From positions 209,001 through 273,000 of the forward strand of contig JAODUP010000328.1 in NCBI GenBank assembly GCA_025642065.1: DNA of 64,000 nucleotides, written 5' to 3'. Position numbers and translations under genes: made by a program. Shown in pieces: positions 22,945 through 38,030 of the stretch. The notes below the pieces were generated by a model. It saw only the letters and a program-made list of their open reading frames with translations, searched no databases and was not told the origin of the DNA. How positions within the stretch are numbered: position 1 is the first letter of the stretch; each line of letters begins with the position of its first letter. Origin of the DNA: Paralvinella palmiformis (Eukaryota > Annelida > Polychaeta > Terebellida > Alvinellidae).

Positions 22945-25900
22945 CTGTTCCGTTTATTTATAATGTAATTACAGCTGAGAGACATTGATAATCATTCATA
23001 AATTCTTCATTTTAAATGGCCAAGATGAAGCCATAAGTGTGAGGCTGATATTGATGTGATATATTAACATTAGTGAGCCTTCGGTATATAGTCCAGTCCT
23101 GTATGATGAGTGATTGGTGATAGCTAAATATATCCAGTGTCAAAATGTCCTCCAGTCACAAAAATAACTATTGAAAAGAAAGTTAACTGATTTACTTTAT
23201 TCCATACTCAGGATCCGAAATGACAAGATAAGTCCTTTGTATAATCATGTAGAGTGTTGCTCCCTCACCCCCCCCCCCCTTTTTTGGGTGAGTAAACTCT
23301 ACTGATGTGTTTGTTTGCTTATTTTAGAGACTTGTATAGCTCCTTTGGTTCAGTACCATCCACTCTGTGAGCAATGTGTGTGTGAGCCAAACATTATGAT
23401 AAAGTCTCAGTGCCATCTTGTAGTGTGACTGATGGTTGCATACATGCTACAGGTTATTCAGTCCCTCAAACAGATTTTCCCTCAATACATTATCACCTTG
23501 CATGATAAAGTATGGAGTCAGACATTTGAGTGTGACTGTGGCCATCTTCTTGGGCATGTATCCAGGTCAAGGAAACTAGTATGGACAGTTGTCCACTCTC
23601 TTAAGATGAACTTTATTTTTTAAATTGTTTTCTTATTTGTAGTTTTCTATCCAGCAAGTTATGGAGATTATTTGAGTAATTTTGACCACAGCATCCTCAG
23701 TAAATAACACTTTTGTACATTTCTTGTCCACTTAATATTCTGGTTAGTTGACCATTTGGAAGTAGCAAGTAAGCAACTTATTAAGTAGGGGGTTTTCCAA
23801 GTAGAAGTATATAAACAAGTAGGACTTTTGCTAACTACTTTTAATGAAATAGTCTTATATAAGTTAACACTAATTTCCACTTCACATACTTTCATTTGTT
23901 TCGCCATAATTTCATTAGATTATTTGTATGAACTTAGTCCTAAGTCATGCCGCCATTCACCACCTGAAAACCTTTCATAAAACCATTCAGACTGAAAGCA
24001 ATATTAACATTATTCATTTGTTGATCTGTTTCCTGTCATTTTTAGACACTAAAATAGAAAATAATCTTTTGGTACAGAGTGAAAAATGAAGTCAGTGTGG
24101 ATTATTACATAGATTACTGTTGGTGTGGTTGTTGGAGTGTGGTGAAATGGTCTGGCTTTATAGCTGTTTTTGTGTACATGGTTGGATAAATATGTAGAGT
24201 CACTTCTCAAGTTAATGAATGAGTCAAACTCAAAGTTAAAGATGACACAACTCTTAAGACATAACCAAGGCAAAGTTTGTAGAACTCGGCCACTATCAGA
24301 TTTGCCATTGAAATACCTAAGATGTTTGGTGAAGGAGAACCTCACTGCTTAAAAAAAACCTTATATTTTAACAAGAATAATGTAATATTTCAATTCCTCA
24401 TTATCTTGTGGCATTTGTATACTCTCAAAACCATATCTAGTTAACCAAGTGTTCATACATTGTTTAAACATTCTGGAATGTGAGACATGCTGTCATTTTA
24501 CAGTTTATGCAGCTATGTGCATTTATATCACATCAGATGTGTTATTGGAATAGTTTGCTGATGTTTAAGGCTACACTTGATGTACTTTTTTATCATGTTA
24601 CTACTAATATTTATGATACCATTTAGTATATTGTGTATTATATTTATTCAGTTTTTAAAATAGTGTCTTACAATGTAAAGTGTGTAACATAAATGGTTGA
24701 CTAGCACTAGTGAAGTATCAATTAATGAGCAGTTGCACAAATTATAGTATTTTAACACAGTGAAAACAATATTAGACAGAACATCCATTATTTTTTTATT
24801 TACTATTTCCCGACTTGTGCCAACTATATCGATAATGAAAAATTATTATTATATGAAACTGCCATTGTGTCAGGAATGTTTGTATTAAATAGGTTCTGAC
24901 TGATTTGTTTATTATACAAGGTTATCTATCTGATGTATAAGTAAGTTAACAATTTTTCATCACGTGTGGCATTGGATAATATTGATGAAACATATTAACC
25001 ATTATTCTTTTATTTCAGTGACAATAATTATGAGATTTTTATATTCACACAGTGTGTTTAAAAAAGTAAATGTTGTTCCTGCAGTGTTCATGGAATATTG
25101 ATAATATTAGTAATAATAATGAAGTCTTTAGAAAGCACATTCAGATATGCCTTATTTTAACTAATATAAGATTCCTAAGAGAACAAGAAAACGCAATATA
25201 AATGAGTATAATTCAGAGTAATATGAATGTTTGCCATATTATTCAAAGCATTGTATGTAATGTAAACTATTAGCATGGTATGAGCTTATTAAAACCTTAG
25301 TGTTTTCCTCATATTAGGGTGTTTTCAATGAAGGACTGGGCTCATCAACTTGTTGTACTGGAGCATCCTGGTTGGATGACTTTCAAAGGCAAGACTAGGA
25401 TACGATGCATTTGTGGATGCATCAATATCTATGGCTATGATGTTTCGTCGAGCAGCAAGGCGTATGACGTGTACTCGACAGATTCCCATAGTTTTGTGAT
25501 GCTTAAAACAACTGAAGGTTACCATGGTGATGTTCTGGGATCATCCGACTTTTCAGTTTTTGTAGAAGGCGACCAGAGACTAAGCCTAGAAGACAGGAAG
25601 ATCATAAGCTCGTATCATAGGCCAGTGGTCATTGTATTTGAGAAGCTCACGAACCCAGCTCTGGATTATGTTGATACCCTGAAGCCATTCCACACGTTAT
25701 TCAGAGGGGATGGTAAACTTAGGGGAAGAGATGACGTGCATGACATGGTCAAAGTTGGCATACAACTTCATGGCCAGCATTCTCCTATTAGTCCATTGCT
25801 GTCAGTTAAGCATTATACTGCAATCAACGAGTGGATTGATATCAGAGTTTCTGAAGGTAAGTTTTAAAAGTGAACAAACCTTTAGCAGAACACGCCGGAT

Positions 25901-28900
25901 TGACCTCGCCGGTAATTGTTGACATTGCACGAATAAGTTAACTGAACGTTAAAACGGTGTTGCACGTTTTATGTGTTTTGGACGGAAGCCACTTAGCAGA
26001 TATGTGGGTGTCAACTTGATGTACTTCCTTGCATGGGAAATACAGTAGAATTAGCTTAATCCAACTGTATTGGTCACGTGATATTATGTAGGATTATGTA
26101 ATACAATAAAACCGGTACATATGACCACTGTCTTAAAAGACAACATGAAAGTGGTCCCCCAATTTCCCCATAAGCATCCATGATAATAATAAAAACTTTG
26201 TTCTAGGTAAAAGGACCACCTGTTTTGGCCCATTGGTTCTTTTCTAATGGAAATTAACTTGTCTTAAGGGACCATGGTCTTTTCACGGCCATATATTTTT
26301 ATTTCAGATATCAGATAAAATAGTGCAGTGCCAAATTTCAATAAAATGTAGTGCAAAACAAACAAAAAACAATAGATAATTATTTGAAAATGGACAAGCA
26401 CTAAACATACAATGTACCTTGAATGTATTGTTGATGAACGAATGGAATTTGATTATAATCATTGTTTAAATGTGTTAACCATAATAAAAATGCAAAATAC
26501 ATGTAGATTTCTATTGTAGTTTCTTATTATCTAGTAAACACCATTTTGGACATAGTTCAGCCCCTGTCTTTAAAGAACACCTAAAGGGTGGTCTCTTAAG
26601 ACAGGTTTTACTCTATTTCACAGCATTAAATCAAGTCACTCTGATCACTGATTTGTTTTATTTGGCTGTCAAATGTCAAAATGGTGATCAGTTATGCTTA
26701 TTGTAAATAGATCATTTATTTCACATAGAGAACTCGATCATTTATTCAATATGCAATGGATTTACAATAATTTTATTTCATGTCAGATAATATCAGCAAA
26801 TTATTTCTTTATGGCAGAAAGCCGATGAAGAATTTGTAGTAAAATTTGGCAACTAGATCTAGGTATTATCTTTTTGCTTATAACATTGAAATATGAAAGT
26901 CATATTGTTATCAAATCTAGTATTTGTTTAACATTTGCTTCGTACTGCCCATAATTTCACACAATTAGATTGGCCTCAGAAAAGTCATTCATTGACAGTA
27001 ACATAGAAAAACACAAGTGGATATCAGCTGATTTAATTCTGTTTTATTCACACATCAAATAAATACATATGTCACTTCTACGCTGATTGGTCAAATTGGT
27101 CAATGTGTCCCAAGCATTTTCCACAAAAAATTAAACTGGGATTAGTTGTTTACAATTTCACTGGTATATCAAGCATTTGTAATTGAGCATAATCCGTTCC
27201 ATGCAAATCTTAGTTGAAACCCCGGATTGTCAGAACAAACATGTCCATATTACAAAGATATGACTATAGTTCTATATCTGGCATAATAAAATCTGAATCA
27301 AATCAAATAAAACTAATTTTCTGAAATCTACAAAAACTCTTGTCTGTGCAGCAAAAATAGACTTAAAGGAACTGTTCGTCTTCAGATAATATGTGAAATA
27401 CTTAATATAAAGGTCGTCCCAAATCCATCCACCAGCAATAATCACAAACTATACCTTGTATCTTAGATATAATGAAATAGTCCAAATTTGTGGAGTACCA
27501 CCATTATGGCTTCTTCAGAGGCCATATTGTATGGTGAGAAGGAGAAAAGTCAAGGGCTCATATGTCAACTGGCACATGGATCATGGAGCTGTCTTGATCA
27601 AGTCAGATCAGGGATGATCCAGCTTAGCCATCATTAGTGACCTTACAAAACAAACTTCATAAAGAATCTAATTATATAGTTTTCTTTAACCAGTTCAGTA
27701 ACATTTCAGGTTATTCGAACCAACTATAATGTAATATTCATAAATATGCTTTTCTTCCAAAAATTGTTTGCTTGGCTGACACTTATTAACATTGTTATAA
27801 CTGGGTCATACAAAGCGCTTGTGTGAAGTGACATCACACTTCAGGAGCATCTGGTCTGTGCCTGGCTTCGGGCGCCTCTATGGTCTAATGTTAGTGTGTT
27901 GGACCACAGATCGCTACCACCTGTGTTCAAATCTTGGCATGGGCATATCTGAAGGTTGTTTCATCTTTGACTTTGCTTCATTACCTTTGGAGGTCGCTTG
28001 GCCCATTTAGCCTACCGTGTGCACAGAAGTGTCCATAAAACATCAATCATCATCTGTGCCTGGCTTCAAAATGGCAACACCCACAGACCAATTATAATCA
28101 ATTATCCTGCACTTTGAACTGGATTATTTAATATGTGGTTGATTTTATTCATATTTTGAAATTTGTTCTCATTTATCTGATCATATTTATATTAGTTCTG
28201 AATATTTGAAATGAAGGTAAAAATTTTTTTAATGTCTCTTGTTATAGAACATAGATTTGTTTGAACGAAACATGTAAGTACGTAAGTACATGTAAATTTA
28301 TGCCCATATGTATGTCAATGTTGATTTTACTATACTATATACAGAATAAGATTTTTAAATGTACCATTTTTCACACAAGTATCTGCATTCATCACCATCC
28401 CATAAAACTATTTCAATGAGTCAAGTCAAGCTATCCATATTCTGTAGCACTACAACAGAAGAAAATTTAGTTAAAATCGTGATCTGATGTCTCCTGTTAT
28501 AGTTAAATACTAAAGCTGATTCTTTTTTTAATAAAATGAAATATGGCATCCTTCAATATTTTTCTAATGTTCAACATGTTTTTCTAATGACATAGTAATA
28601 TTAACTCAATTATATCAATAATATTAACTCAATTACATCATTACAGGTTCATCACCGGTGATTCTTGTTTGTGGTGGAAAAGGGGTAGGCAAATCAACAC
28701 TGACAAGATACCTAGTAAACACCATGTTAAACAGGTAACGAATGCGAAATGAATGGCTTGGAATTATCGAATACAAAAATGTTAAGTGATTTCCAATTTG
28801 AAAGTTTCTTTTTTACATTTATATCGCAGCCATTAAGTTCACGTTCTGTGGGTAACCCGTTTGGAAGAACACAAATAATGACTGTTTATGTCTGGTCAGA

Positions 28901-30562
28901 CGTCGTGCTTGGTCAGTGAATAAATCGTGGAACATTATTTGAAGGGACAAACAGATAAGATACCATTAGAGATCTATCATTTCTTAAACTTGAAACCGAG
29001 TAATACAGATATTGGCAAAGTTTACTAACCACCTGTTAATGGAGTGCTACATAACACTTTTATGGTCATTTTTTGGCATGTGATAAATAGGCCAAGTGGG
29101 AGATGAACCATCCTTGAACCTCAATGCTCAAGTTCTGTGTCTGACCGGTTTGCCATTTAGGCCATGGAGACATTCCTTGAACATTACATAAAAGTGGGAA
29201 ATAGTGACAGATTTGAGTTGGCATATCATCATCATACTGACATTTTGGAATCTACAAATATGTTCAACATAGAGAATTCACTTGACATAATTAAATGAAA
29301 AATTATATCAGATTATTTGATGGTCTGACTGAGGGAATGAGTGAGCAAATGAGTGGGTTAGTATACCTAGGTATCTGTCACGCTTGAAGTTTGGCCAGTG
29401 AGTGACTGACTAAGGAAGCATCCCCAAATACAGATAACCTGAAGGTTCGCTGCACAGTGCACTAACCATGGCTTGATAGGAAAGCCCTTCATTTGACTGA
29501 GAGCTTAGTATGTGTGTGTACAGTTAGACATGCTCAGAATGCCACCTGTCTGGAAGCACCACCATGCTATCGAACACCAATTTTCCCAAGTTCTGATTCA
29601 AGTCCCATCCAAACTGATCTGCTAACAGCTCCTACCCACTTAACTCTATTGGCCATCACACTGCCAGGGTCCCAGCCACCAATATTACCTGTTAAGCATC
29701 CACCAGTTGTGATAATTTGATTGTGAAATTACTAACATAAATCACTGATGATTGTCATTGGCTGAACATCACCAACATATTGACCAATGATAGCTCTTCC
29801 CCAGTTATGCCTCTGATGGTGTGCACAGATTTTTGTGCTGAAGGTGTGCTAGCCAGTGTGTAGAGCTATTTGCATTGTTATGTAATTAACAATCTTGATT
29901 AAATAAAGGCAATTGAACAACTCTTGTGGGAGATCTGCAGACTGACATTTAATAACATTAAAGGAATGATGTAATTAGCAACCTGCCAGACAATGGCTTT
30001 GACAATACTGAATACCACCATAGAAAATCTGTGAACAACTGAAAACTGCTAAATGGATTATTTAAAAAATTGTACTTATAATATCTACAAATACTTTGAA
30101 TATAAATTATCAGCAAATTTCTTAATTGATCACTTGGCTGTGCCAAATAGATGACAGCCGTGGGTATCTAGCCCAAATTTAAAAAAAAAACATTAATTAA
30201 TCACATTTAATTTTTGGTATTCCAATATGTACTTTATTTCTGACATATCACTGCTGGTTGAAGAAATGACAATTGTGCGTATGGATTCTAAGATGTTTAG
30301 TAAAATCTTAACTGTAGAACCAAGGGTGAAGGCTCTTGAGATATATGATTAAAAACCCAGTTCTCGCACAGTTGGAGAGGCATTTGGTGTGGGTAAGTTA
30401 TTGAGTTATTGGAGGAATATCATTGAAATGTACCCAGTCATGGTCAATGCTTTTGCTGCAAGACTTGCAATCTGTGTCAAAATAAGGATACTTTCATCAC
30501 TGAAGCAAAGCAAGATAATTTTTTATGTAAATAAATTTATATGCAAATATGTATGAGGTATG

Positions 30563-30594
<32 letters not shown>

Positions 30595-32190
30595 TGCATA
30601 TATGTATGTATGTATGAATATAAGTAAATAATACATATATTGTTCTGTCACTGAAAGCTCCACCTTTTATTAGGTGCCTGGGGTTTCACCCATCTAGAAA
30701 CTGGATCCAGGACAATTCCCTACTTGGACAATAACCCACTTGGACACTTCCCCACACCATAATGACAATTTTGGACAATTCTCCACTCTTAATTTTTTAT
30801 AAGTGTCTTTTACATGTTTATCAGAGTATTATTGATCTTTGTGCATAAAGAAGCCACAAGAAAGTGGCTTCTAACTATTTTACAATTGCACATGAAGCCA
30901 TGACAAGATGGGTTATAACTAATTGCAAATGGCACACAAGATGAGGTCTTTATAAGGGGCAGTATACCTGTTTCATCACCAGTGAGCTCCAGTGGCCTAG
31001 CGGTTAAGCACCCAGCACTTGGTGCCAACGGTCACAGGTTCGAACCCCGTAAGAGGTCGAAACCTTTCCAGGGATTAATTTCTCGGCTCACAACATCGTG
31101 GGTGGATCACCACATTAAATGGCACTGCCGTCTCCACTGAATTATTTAAAATAAAGGGGGATGTTAAAAAAGGGTATTTCGGCTCCACCTTTCCGTACTG
31201 CTCCCCTGTGAGTGGTGGTGGGGAGGAGGTTTCTCAACCACTCCAACGTAGAGGCTGTGCTGATTAAGTGACAGCCCGGGGATTCTCCCCGAACAACAAA
31301 ATAAACAAACAGTATACATCACTTATTCTCAGATACATATTTCTCAATACATGCTACACATATATTCAATGGAGATCATAAAAAACCAAAGCTGCACAAA
31401 CTGTCCAGTGACAGTGACAGGCATGACAACAGGGAGACTGTCTCGGACTTCCTTAAGGGCATTAATGGGCCATTGTGTAAGATTTAAGTAAATAAATACG
31501 TTTCATGCGTCAATACTAATGAAAATTATTGTTCGTTAAAACAAATACTAATTCATGGAGTGGGGAATTGTCTGTTTACCTAGAAGAGTCCCCACATGTA
31601 GAATTTGACTGTATATTAACATTGTTATTCATCATGACGGGTTTGGGAGTTTAGTTTGTGGGTAAAGTTTGAGCCAAGATCAGATCTAGAAAGATATTAT
31701 CCTTCCACATAAAAATTTGATATTTCATTATCTTCAACTTAATATTGTGATTTAACTGCCTTAATAGCAGCATTTTTTGAACCCAAGCCATCACACTTGC
31801 ACTGAGCTTTATCTTCATTGATTACAGAGTGAAGGAAGTAGCCTTTTTAGAATGTGACGTGGGACAAGCTGAATTCACACCAGGTGGCTCTATATCGGTT
31901 AATCACATCACGGAGCCATTGTTGGGTAAATATTTAAATTACTGCAAAATAGGCAATTAGGTCATACACAGAATGAGAAAGTATATCTTCAGCAGCATGT
32001 GTAACATAATAAATTAATGTCATTCTGTAATTCATTGTGTAAAAAATAAGAATTGCCATGCTGTTTTGCTCCTTTTTTCTACTCTTATATATATATATTT
32101 AACTTACCCGGTAAATGGGCAAGCAACTATTAAAGTTAATGAGTTGAGGTGAAAGATATCTACCAGTTAGGCTGTTGAAATGCCTAATAA

Positions 32191-32230
<40 letters not shown>

Positions 32231-33140
32231 TACTTGTGTGATTAATCTTATATTTTCAATTTTAGGACCACCTTTCTCACACCAAGATAGACCACATTGG
32301 TAAGGTCAACTATATGTGTACTATGTTAGTTTTCTTTCTTAATAAGGATCAATGAGTTATGCAGCAGAAGCATTTGGTATAAGAATGATGTGTATTACGA
32401 GTACATTTCACAAGTTTATTTCCTTATCTGTTTTATGTTGCAGTTGTTGTTTCTTGGGAGTGTTGAGTCCTATTCATAATCCGGAAGCCTACATGAAATG
32501 TGTGAACTACGTCTACAACAGCTTTCTCGAGTGCAACATCAAGTGTCCACTCGTTGTGAATACGATGGGATGGAACAAAAGTACTTGTGCAAATTTGAAA
32601 ATAATTAATATTCAATAACTGCATAAATGACATCCTTGCCATGATGTCAGTGCTAAATCAATCAACTTTTATTAATTCCAACAAATACTCTCCCGATGAA
32701 CTGTTTAAATAAAAGACTTGTACGTTGTCATTTCAGTTTTGCTATAACGTGCTCTTTATTAAAGTAAAATATTGTCTAAACTAATCTATATATTATTGTT
32801 AATTATAATTATATTATTATTCTGTTATCATATTTTAATTTATTATTTTGTAATGTTTAGGTATTGGCTTAGCCCTGCTCACTGATATCCTACGACTGGT
32901 TAAGCCCGATCTTGTCATACAGATTGATAGCAGTAAACAATATAAAAATTTACCCATTATTACACCAGACTTTATGGCTGAGAACATTGGCTGGACTAGT
33001 GAATGTGTAAGTACTGAGAACAACTATTATTTTGTGTGTACCTTTTGAGTGAAAACTTACCGGCTGGGGCTAGATTTTGTATGATAAAAGAAGTCTAGAG
33101 TACAAGTTTTACAGTATATATGTACAAGTGTTTTTTTTTT

Positions 33141-33186
<46 letters not shown>

Positions 33187-34744
33187 AGGGACAAAACTTG
33201 TCAGTCAATTGAATAATCACATTCAGCAACATTTTTTCCCATTGTAAAACATCTTTCCTGGTAAAAAATCACTCGGCTGGTGAGCATCAGTTACCAGGAG
33301 TGTTTACTGGACATATTAGAATTGTCCTCAATAACAACAAATCCCATGTTATATGCATCAAAACAGTTCTGTCCATTTTGATCAATCAGAATGATTGTGT
33401 CTTGAAGGATTTATCGTGCATCCATGTGGACATCATAGACACAGTCTGATGGGTGTTTTGAAACCTTGAATTTTTCCAAGATCTGTTGATATTTTGATAC
33501 TTAACTGGTGGTAAAATACCCCGATAAAAGTTTTGGAAATACCAATCATCAACAAAGATAAAAAGCAACTGATTTTTAGGCTAGGTTTAGTTTATCATCT
33601 AAATATTGGTTACTGTGGTTGATGGTGCAAATGAAAACAGATGGAGCTGGTAGGTGAAAGTTTCTAATCTGCACTGTGTGTGAAGAAGCCAGAGTAAGCA
33701 ATATCACTATAGTGAGTAGTGGTATATTTATAAAGGAATTCGGCACATTCATACTTGACTCTAACAAGTTGCATAGAGAACTAAATAACCACTTGGAGCC
33801 AAAATATTTAATCGATCCTGCCATTGCCCAGAAACCAGATAAGGACAGAAAATATTAATAATTATCTAAACAAACAAATATTTTACAGATTTATTTGTAT
33901 AACTACCGGTAATGTTGAAGCTTACAAAATGTCAGATATTTATCGCAAGATTTCTCCTATATCTGAGTTGAGTTGGGTTGTTTAGCCTCAGCATTCGTCA
34001 CAACTGGGACATAAGGTCAAGGGAAACATCCCACAACTCAACTGTGAGTTGGATTCGAACCCACAGTCTGGATGTTTCCAACACAGTGTTGTAACCACTG
34101 CAACATGCGAGTCCTCCTCACAAAATATTAACTTTTCTCAGGCAGAAGGACTAATTGACTGTCATGTACAAATTCATGCCATGCAATTCTGATTATACCT
34201 AGATGTGCACAATAGACAGATCCAAAGGGTTTTCAGATTGGAGAAATATACGTGAATGAAAAATATTCCAAAATATTCAATTTTGGAAATTGTGGCTAGT
34301 CTCTACCATATGAGTTCAGTTGATTTTAGTTATTTCTACATTTTTGTAAAAGAAATGTACGTATTAATTTGGTATTCACAAATTCCATCTGCTCTGACTT
34401 CAGACAGTCTCCATTGTGGAATTAATTCATTTAAAAAAAAATTGGGGATCCAGGAGGAAGACCGCAATAGCTATCCTGGTCCATTCAAATTGGATTGCAT
34501 TAAAAAAATTCCATCTTATAATTTCTTGTACCACTTGTTATGTGAACTGAATAAATCTGTTCTATTCTGTATATGATTTCATGTTGTAGATTTACCCTGA
34601 TGAAGGCATTAAGCAACACAGTTTGATAAGGATTAAATCTGTTGCTGATAAACTGAATAGGTAAGTAACAGAACGGCAAATAATTACATGCCATATAGTC
34701 AGTTGAATGGACACAAATATATGCATGCATGCACGCACACGCAT

Positions 34745-34782
<38 letters not shown>

Positions 34783-37700
34783 TAAAATTAATAATGATAA
34801 TATTAATAAATATTTGTGTACTATTCTCTCATCAGACCTATAGATCATTACAAGCCAGTTGATCACAGATCATTAAGCCTTCTCAGCTACTTTGATCACC
34901 TGCTGAAAGATACAAAGCATGGGTTGAACAATGTTGTTCCTTATGCCGTACCTTGGAAGCAGGTCGCTGTACACGTGATGCACGCGACAGTCCCAGCCAG
35001 TCAGATCATGTATGCCCTTAATGCCAGTGTGGTGGCACTGTGTACAGTTGATGAAAGCCAGGTAACATGTCTTGGTTGTTTACGATTCATAGTTTTATCT
35101 TTCATTTTTGACAATATGTCTCACTGATGAAACTTTCCTTTTATGATTGATGTCATTTGACTGAAATTTACATGTTAAGGTGCATAAATTAGTGATCTAA
35201 AAAGGCCAGTATTGCTTCATATATTGCTCCATGTAATGGACCAGCTGCCAGTTCAGGTAGTTTTCCCAACTGTTCGCTAGGTGCAGCACCATTTTTGCAA
35301 CATCCAGTGAGGTTGGCTAACGAGAGGTCTAGTGCGGAATATATAGGTAGATATCTACCTTTTCTCACCAGACTGGCCCCACATATACATGATAATGGGA
35401 AAAATATGAGTCTGAAAATGGGAATTTTACTAAGAGTATTTCTGCTGCCCTGTTTATAATCGAAACTATATATGGGAGATCCCAGAGATGGCGGACAACT
35501 GTGTTTGTTTACAATTTTTAATCGCCTGTTAACATCAATGACATGCGCTTAAAACAAAAAAGGAAATACATTTTCTATTAGCTTAAATGGTATTCCATCA
35601 AAAAATAATAGTCAATTGCAAACAAGTTTTCATAATTGGGAGTAACTGGCAGATTAATACAAGACGTTTTCAGTGTTGTTGATCCATATCAACATCTGTC
35701 AAACAACATGCCACTTGGGGGGGGGCTGTCGGAGGCAGTTTTACAAGGTCTCGTATAAAAATTATATTCAGGCATAATTTGCATTTGTACTGGTATGTTT
35801 TCCCTGATGGTCAACATTGAGCAACGAACATGACAAACATGATCTCACACACACACACACGTGGATGTCTGGCAACGCCATTGATCACGATTCATCACAG
35901 CGAATGACGGCTGGTCCAAGTCACTTATCTTGTTTACGTGCCTTTCTAACTGACCTTTTCAATGTTTTAAAATTGTTCACAATAAAAGCGCATAGTTTAC
36001 TGGTAATCTGTGCTAGGTTGATATCATTTTCGGAAAAGTGGTATTTTTTTCTACATGTACATATCGGTGTCTGGATAGATCTATGAGGTGGAGAGCGCCA
36101 GTGATTGACGGCGCCCCACCAAGCGATTGTTTGTCCAGATCTGGAAACTGAGCCATTGACGAACTATTTCGATCAATTTGTAAAGGAAGCATATTTAATC
36201 TTAAAGAGATATGTATAAAGGTTTGTGACTTGCCTGTGCTAAAATTAATTTTTTTTTTTTTTAATATATAAAAATATAATTCCACATTTATAATCCACAC
36301 TTTTTGTTCAGCGGATGTTTTATATTTTGATGGACACCTTCATACCATACTGACTGGCATATTGATAAGCTTCCATATCCAAAAATTATCTTAGCCAAAC
36401 CATCTCACTGTGTCTTTCTAGTTATTTACATGCAATATTAATCAAAATATGAGTGCCACACTGTTCCTGTAAATAGACCTCAATCAACAGGGAGAAGAAA
36501 GATTTCTTTTGATGGTTTATGAGTATGTTAATGTTTATTGAGTAATTTAATGTTTGATCGCATGGCATCTTGCATAAAATCTGTAAACAAATTTGACCTG
36601 TGTTTATTACCATTTTGCACAATCAATTATTAAATTGTTGAAGGACTATACGCAGTTATTGTTCCTGAATTTCTGCAATACATCTTTTCATTATTTTCTC
36701 ATTGATCTTTCATGCCTGGAATGGTTTGTAATATACACCTGAAACGCTGTCATAATAGCGTTAAAGATGATGGGCAAACATCTGTCCATCTCCTCTTGGC
36801 CCTTCACTCAGAGGGTTCGGATTGCTGAAAATTCGAGCACTAATTCACATTATCTGTGTTTAAATATACCGAATGGTCCCCTCAGTGGCAGACAAGAATG
36901 AGTGGGGTTAATGTTTTTTATCCCATAAACTGCATGAAAACCAGTTCTTGGTATGTCGCGATGATTCACTTACAATGATGGTTTGATGAACTCAAAAATG
37001 GCATGTTTTGACCTCAGTTCACTGATGATCTTTTAGTGATTAGTAGTTGAGACAGTCATAAATGGATAACGGTTTGGGCGAACAATGGATTATTGTATAT
37101 TAATAACTTATATTTAATAGCTGGAAATGGTGTACCCATGAGGGAGTTGATGATAAGATGAGATTGTGTTATAATCTTATTCAGTTAAGCAAATGGCAGC
37201 ATGTATTGGTCTGCCAGCTAGGCAGTTGGATATGGCATTTGATTTTATATGGATCTATAGGTATCAATAGGAATACCAACTGACTGAACAGTTCACTTTA
37301 AACCGACGGGTAGGAAGGCAAATGATGATTATGATGAGTGTGTGTGTGTGTGTAAGAGGAGAGAGAGAGAGCTACCTGTGTGAGGATTCTAGTTTACCTT
37401 AGATATTACCTTGTAAATGGAAGTACAGGTGAGTCTCATAATGCTGATGCTCTAATGTAAAGATTTTAGTTGCCCTGATTATGGTTGTGTCCAATGTGAA
37501 ATATTACATATCCCACATGTATAGATTTACCGAGATACATAGGACTAAAGAATTGTACTTCATGATGACGGGTGATGAAAGAGAAAATATTGTCTTGGTT
37601 GTCTTTAAAGCTGGAGTAGCTTTTATAAAAAGTGGTCTTTGAATAATTGGGTGTAGCACAGGTCTTTTGTGTCTCTATCTTTTCCCTAATGAATCATCCC

Positions 37701-37979
37701 TCAACCATATGTCTCGGTGTGACCAGTGCTGGGACTAAATAAACTTCACTCTCACTCACTCACCTACTTACTCACTCACTCACTCTTGTTTCACCCATAC
37801 ACAGTAAATGAGTTAAGATGTCCAGGATACAGGTTCAGTTTTATTTTGCAGATGATAAATGCTGACATAGAAGACTATCCAAAGTTTTTGAAAGACACCC
37901 CAGTTTGTCCTTGCCTTGGCTTTGGTAAGTTAACACTGGTTTAAATAAATACAATTTAATACACACACACACACACACA

Positions 37980-38030
<51 letters not shown>

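Larger units (their letters stand above)
25857..28646 (+). other. NOL9 intron 5
   Basis: Contains a pogo-like TIR element (26102-26616) and a second TIR element carrying a SINE (27361-28225). No exon. Confidence 0.7.
28735..31827 (+). other. NOL9 intron 6
   Basis: Contains (GTAT)n at 30557-30618 and a SINE of family B (30968-31309). A few simple short frames only. Confidence 0.7.
33007..34589 (+). other. NOL9 intron 10
   Basis: Contains (TA)n at 33146-33183 and a SINE-like repeat at 33880-34110. Nothing coding. Confidence 0.7.

Noticed and set aside
34500..34780. Cys-Val-rich minus-strand frames
   Set aside because: Translation of a (CA)n microsatellite and flanking intron.
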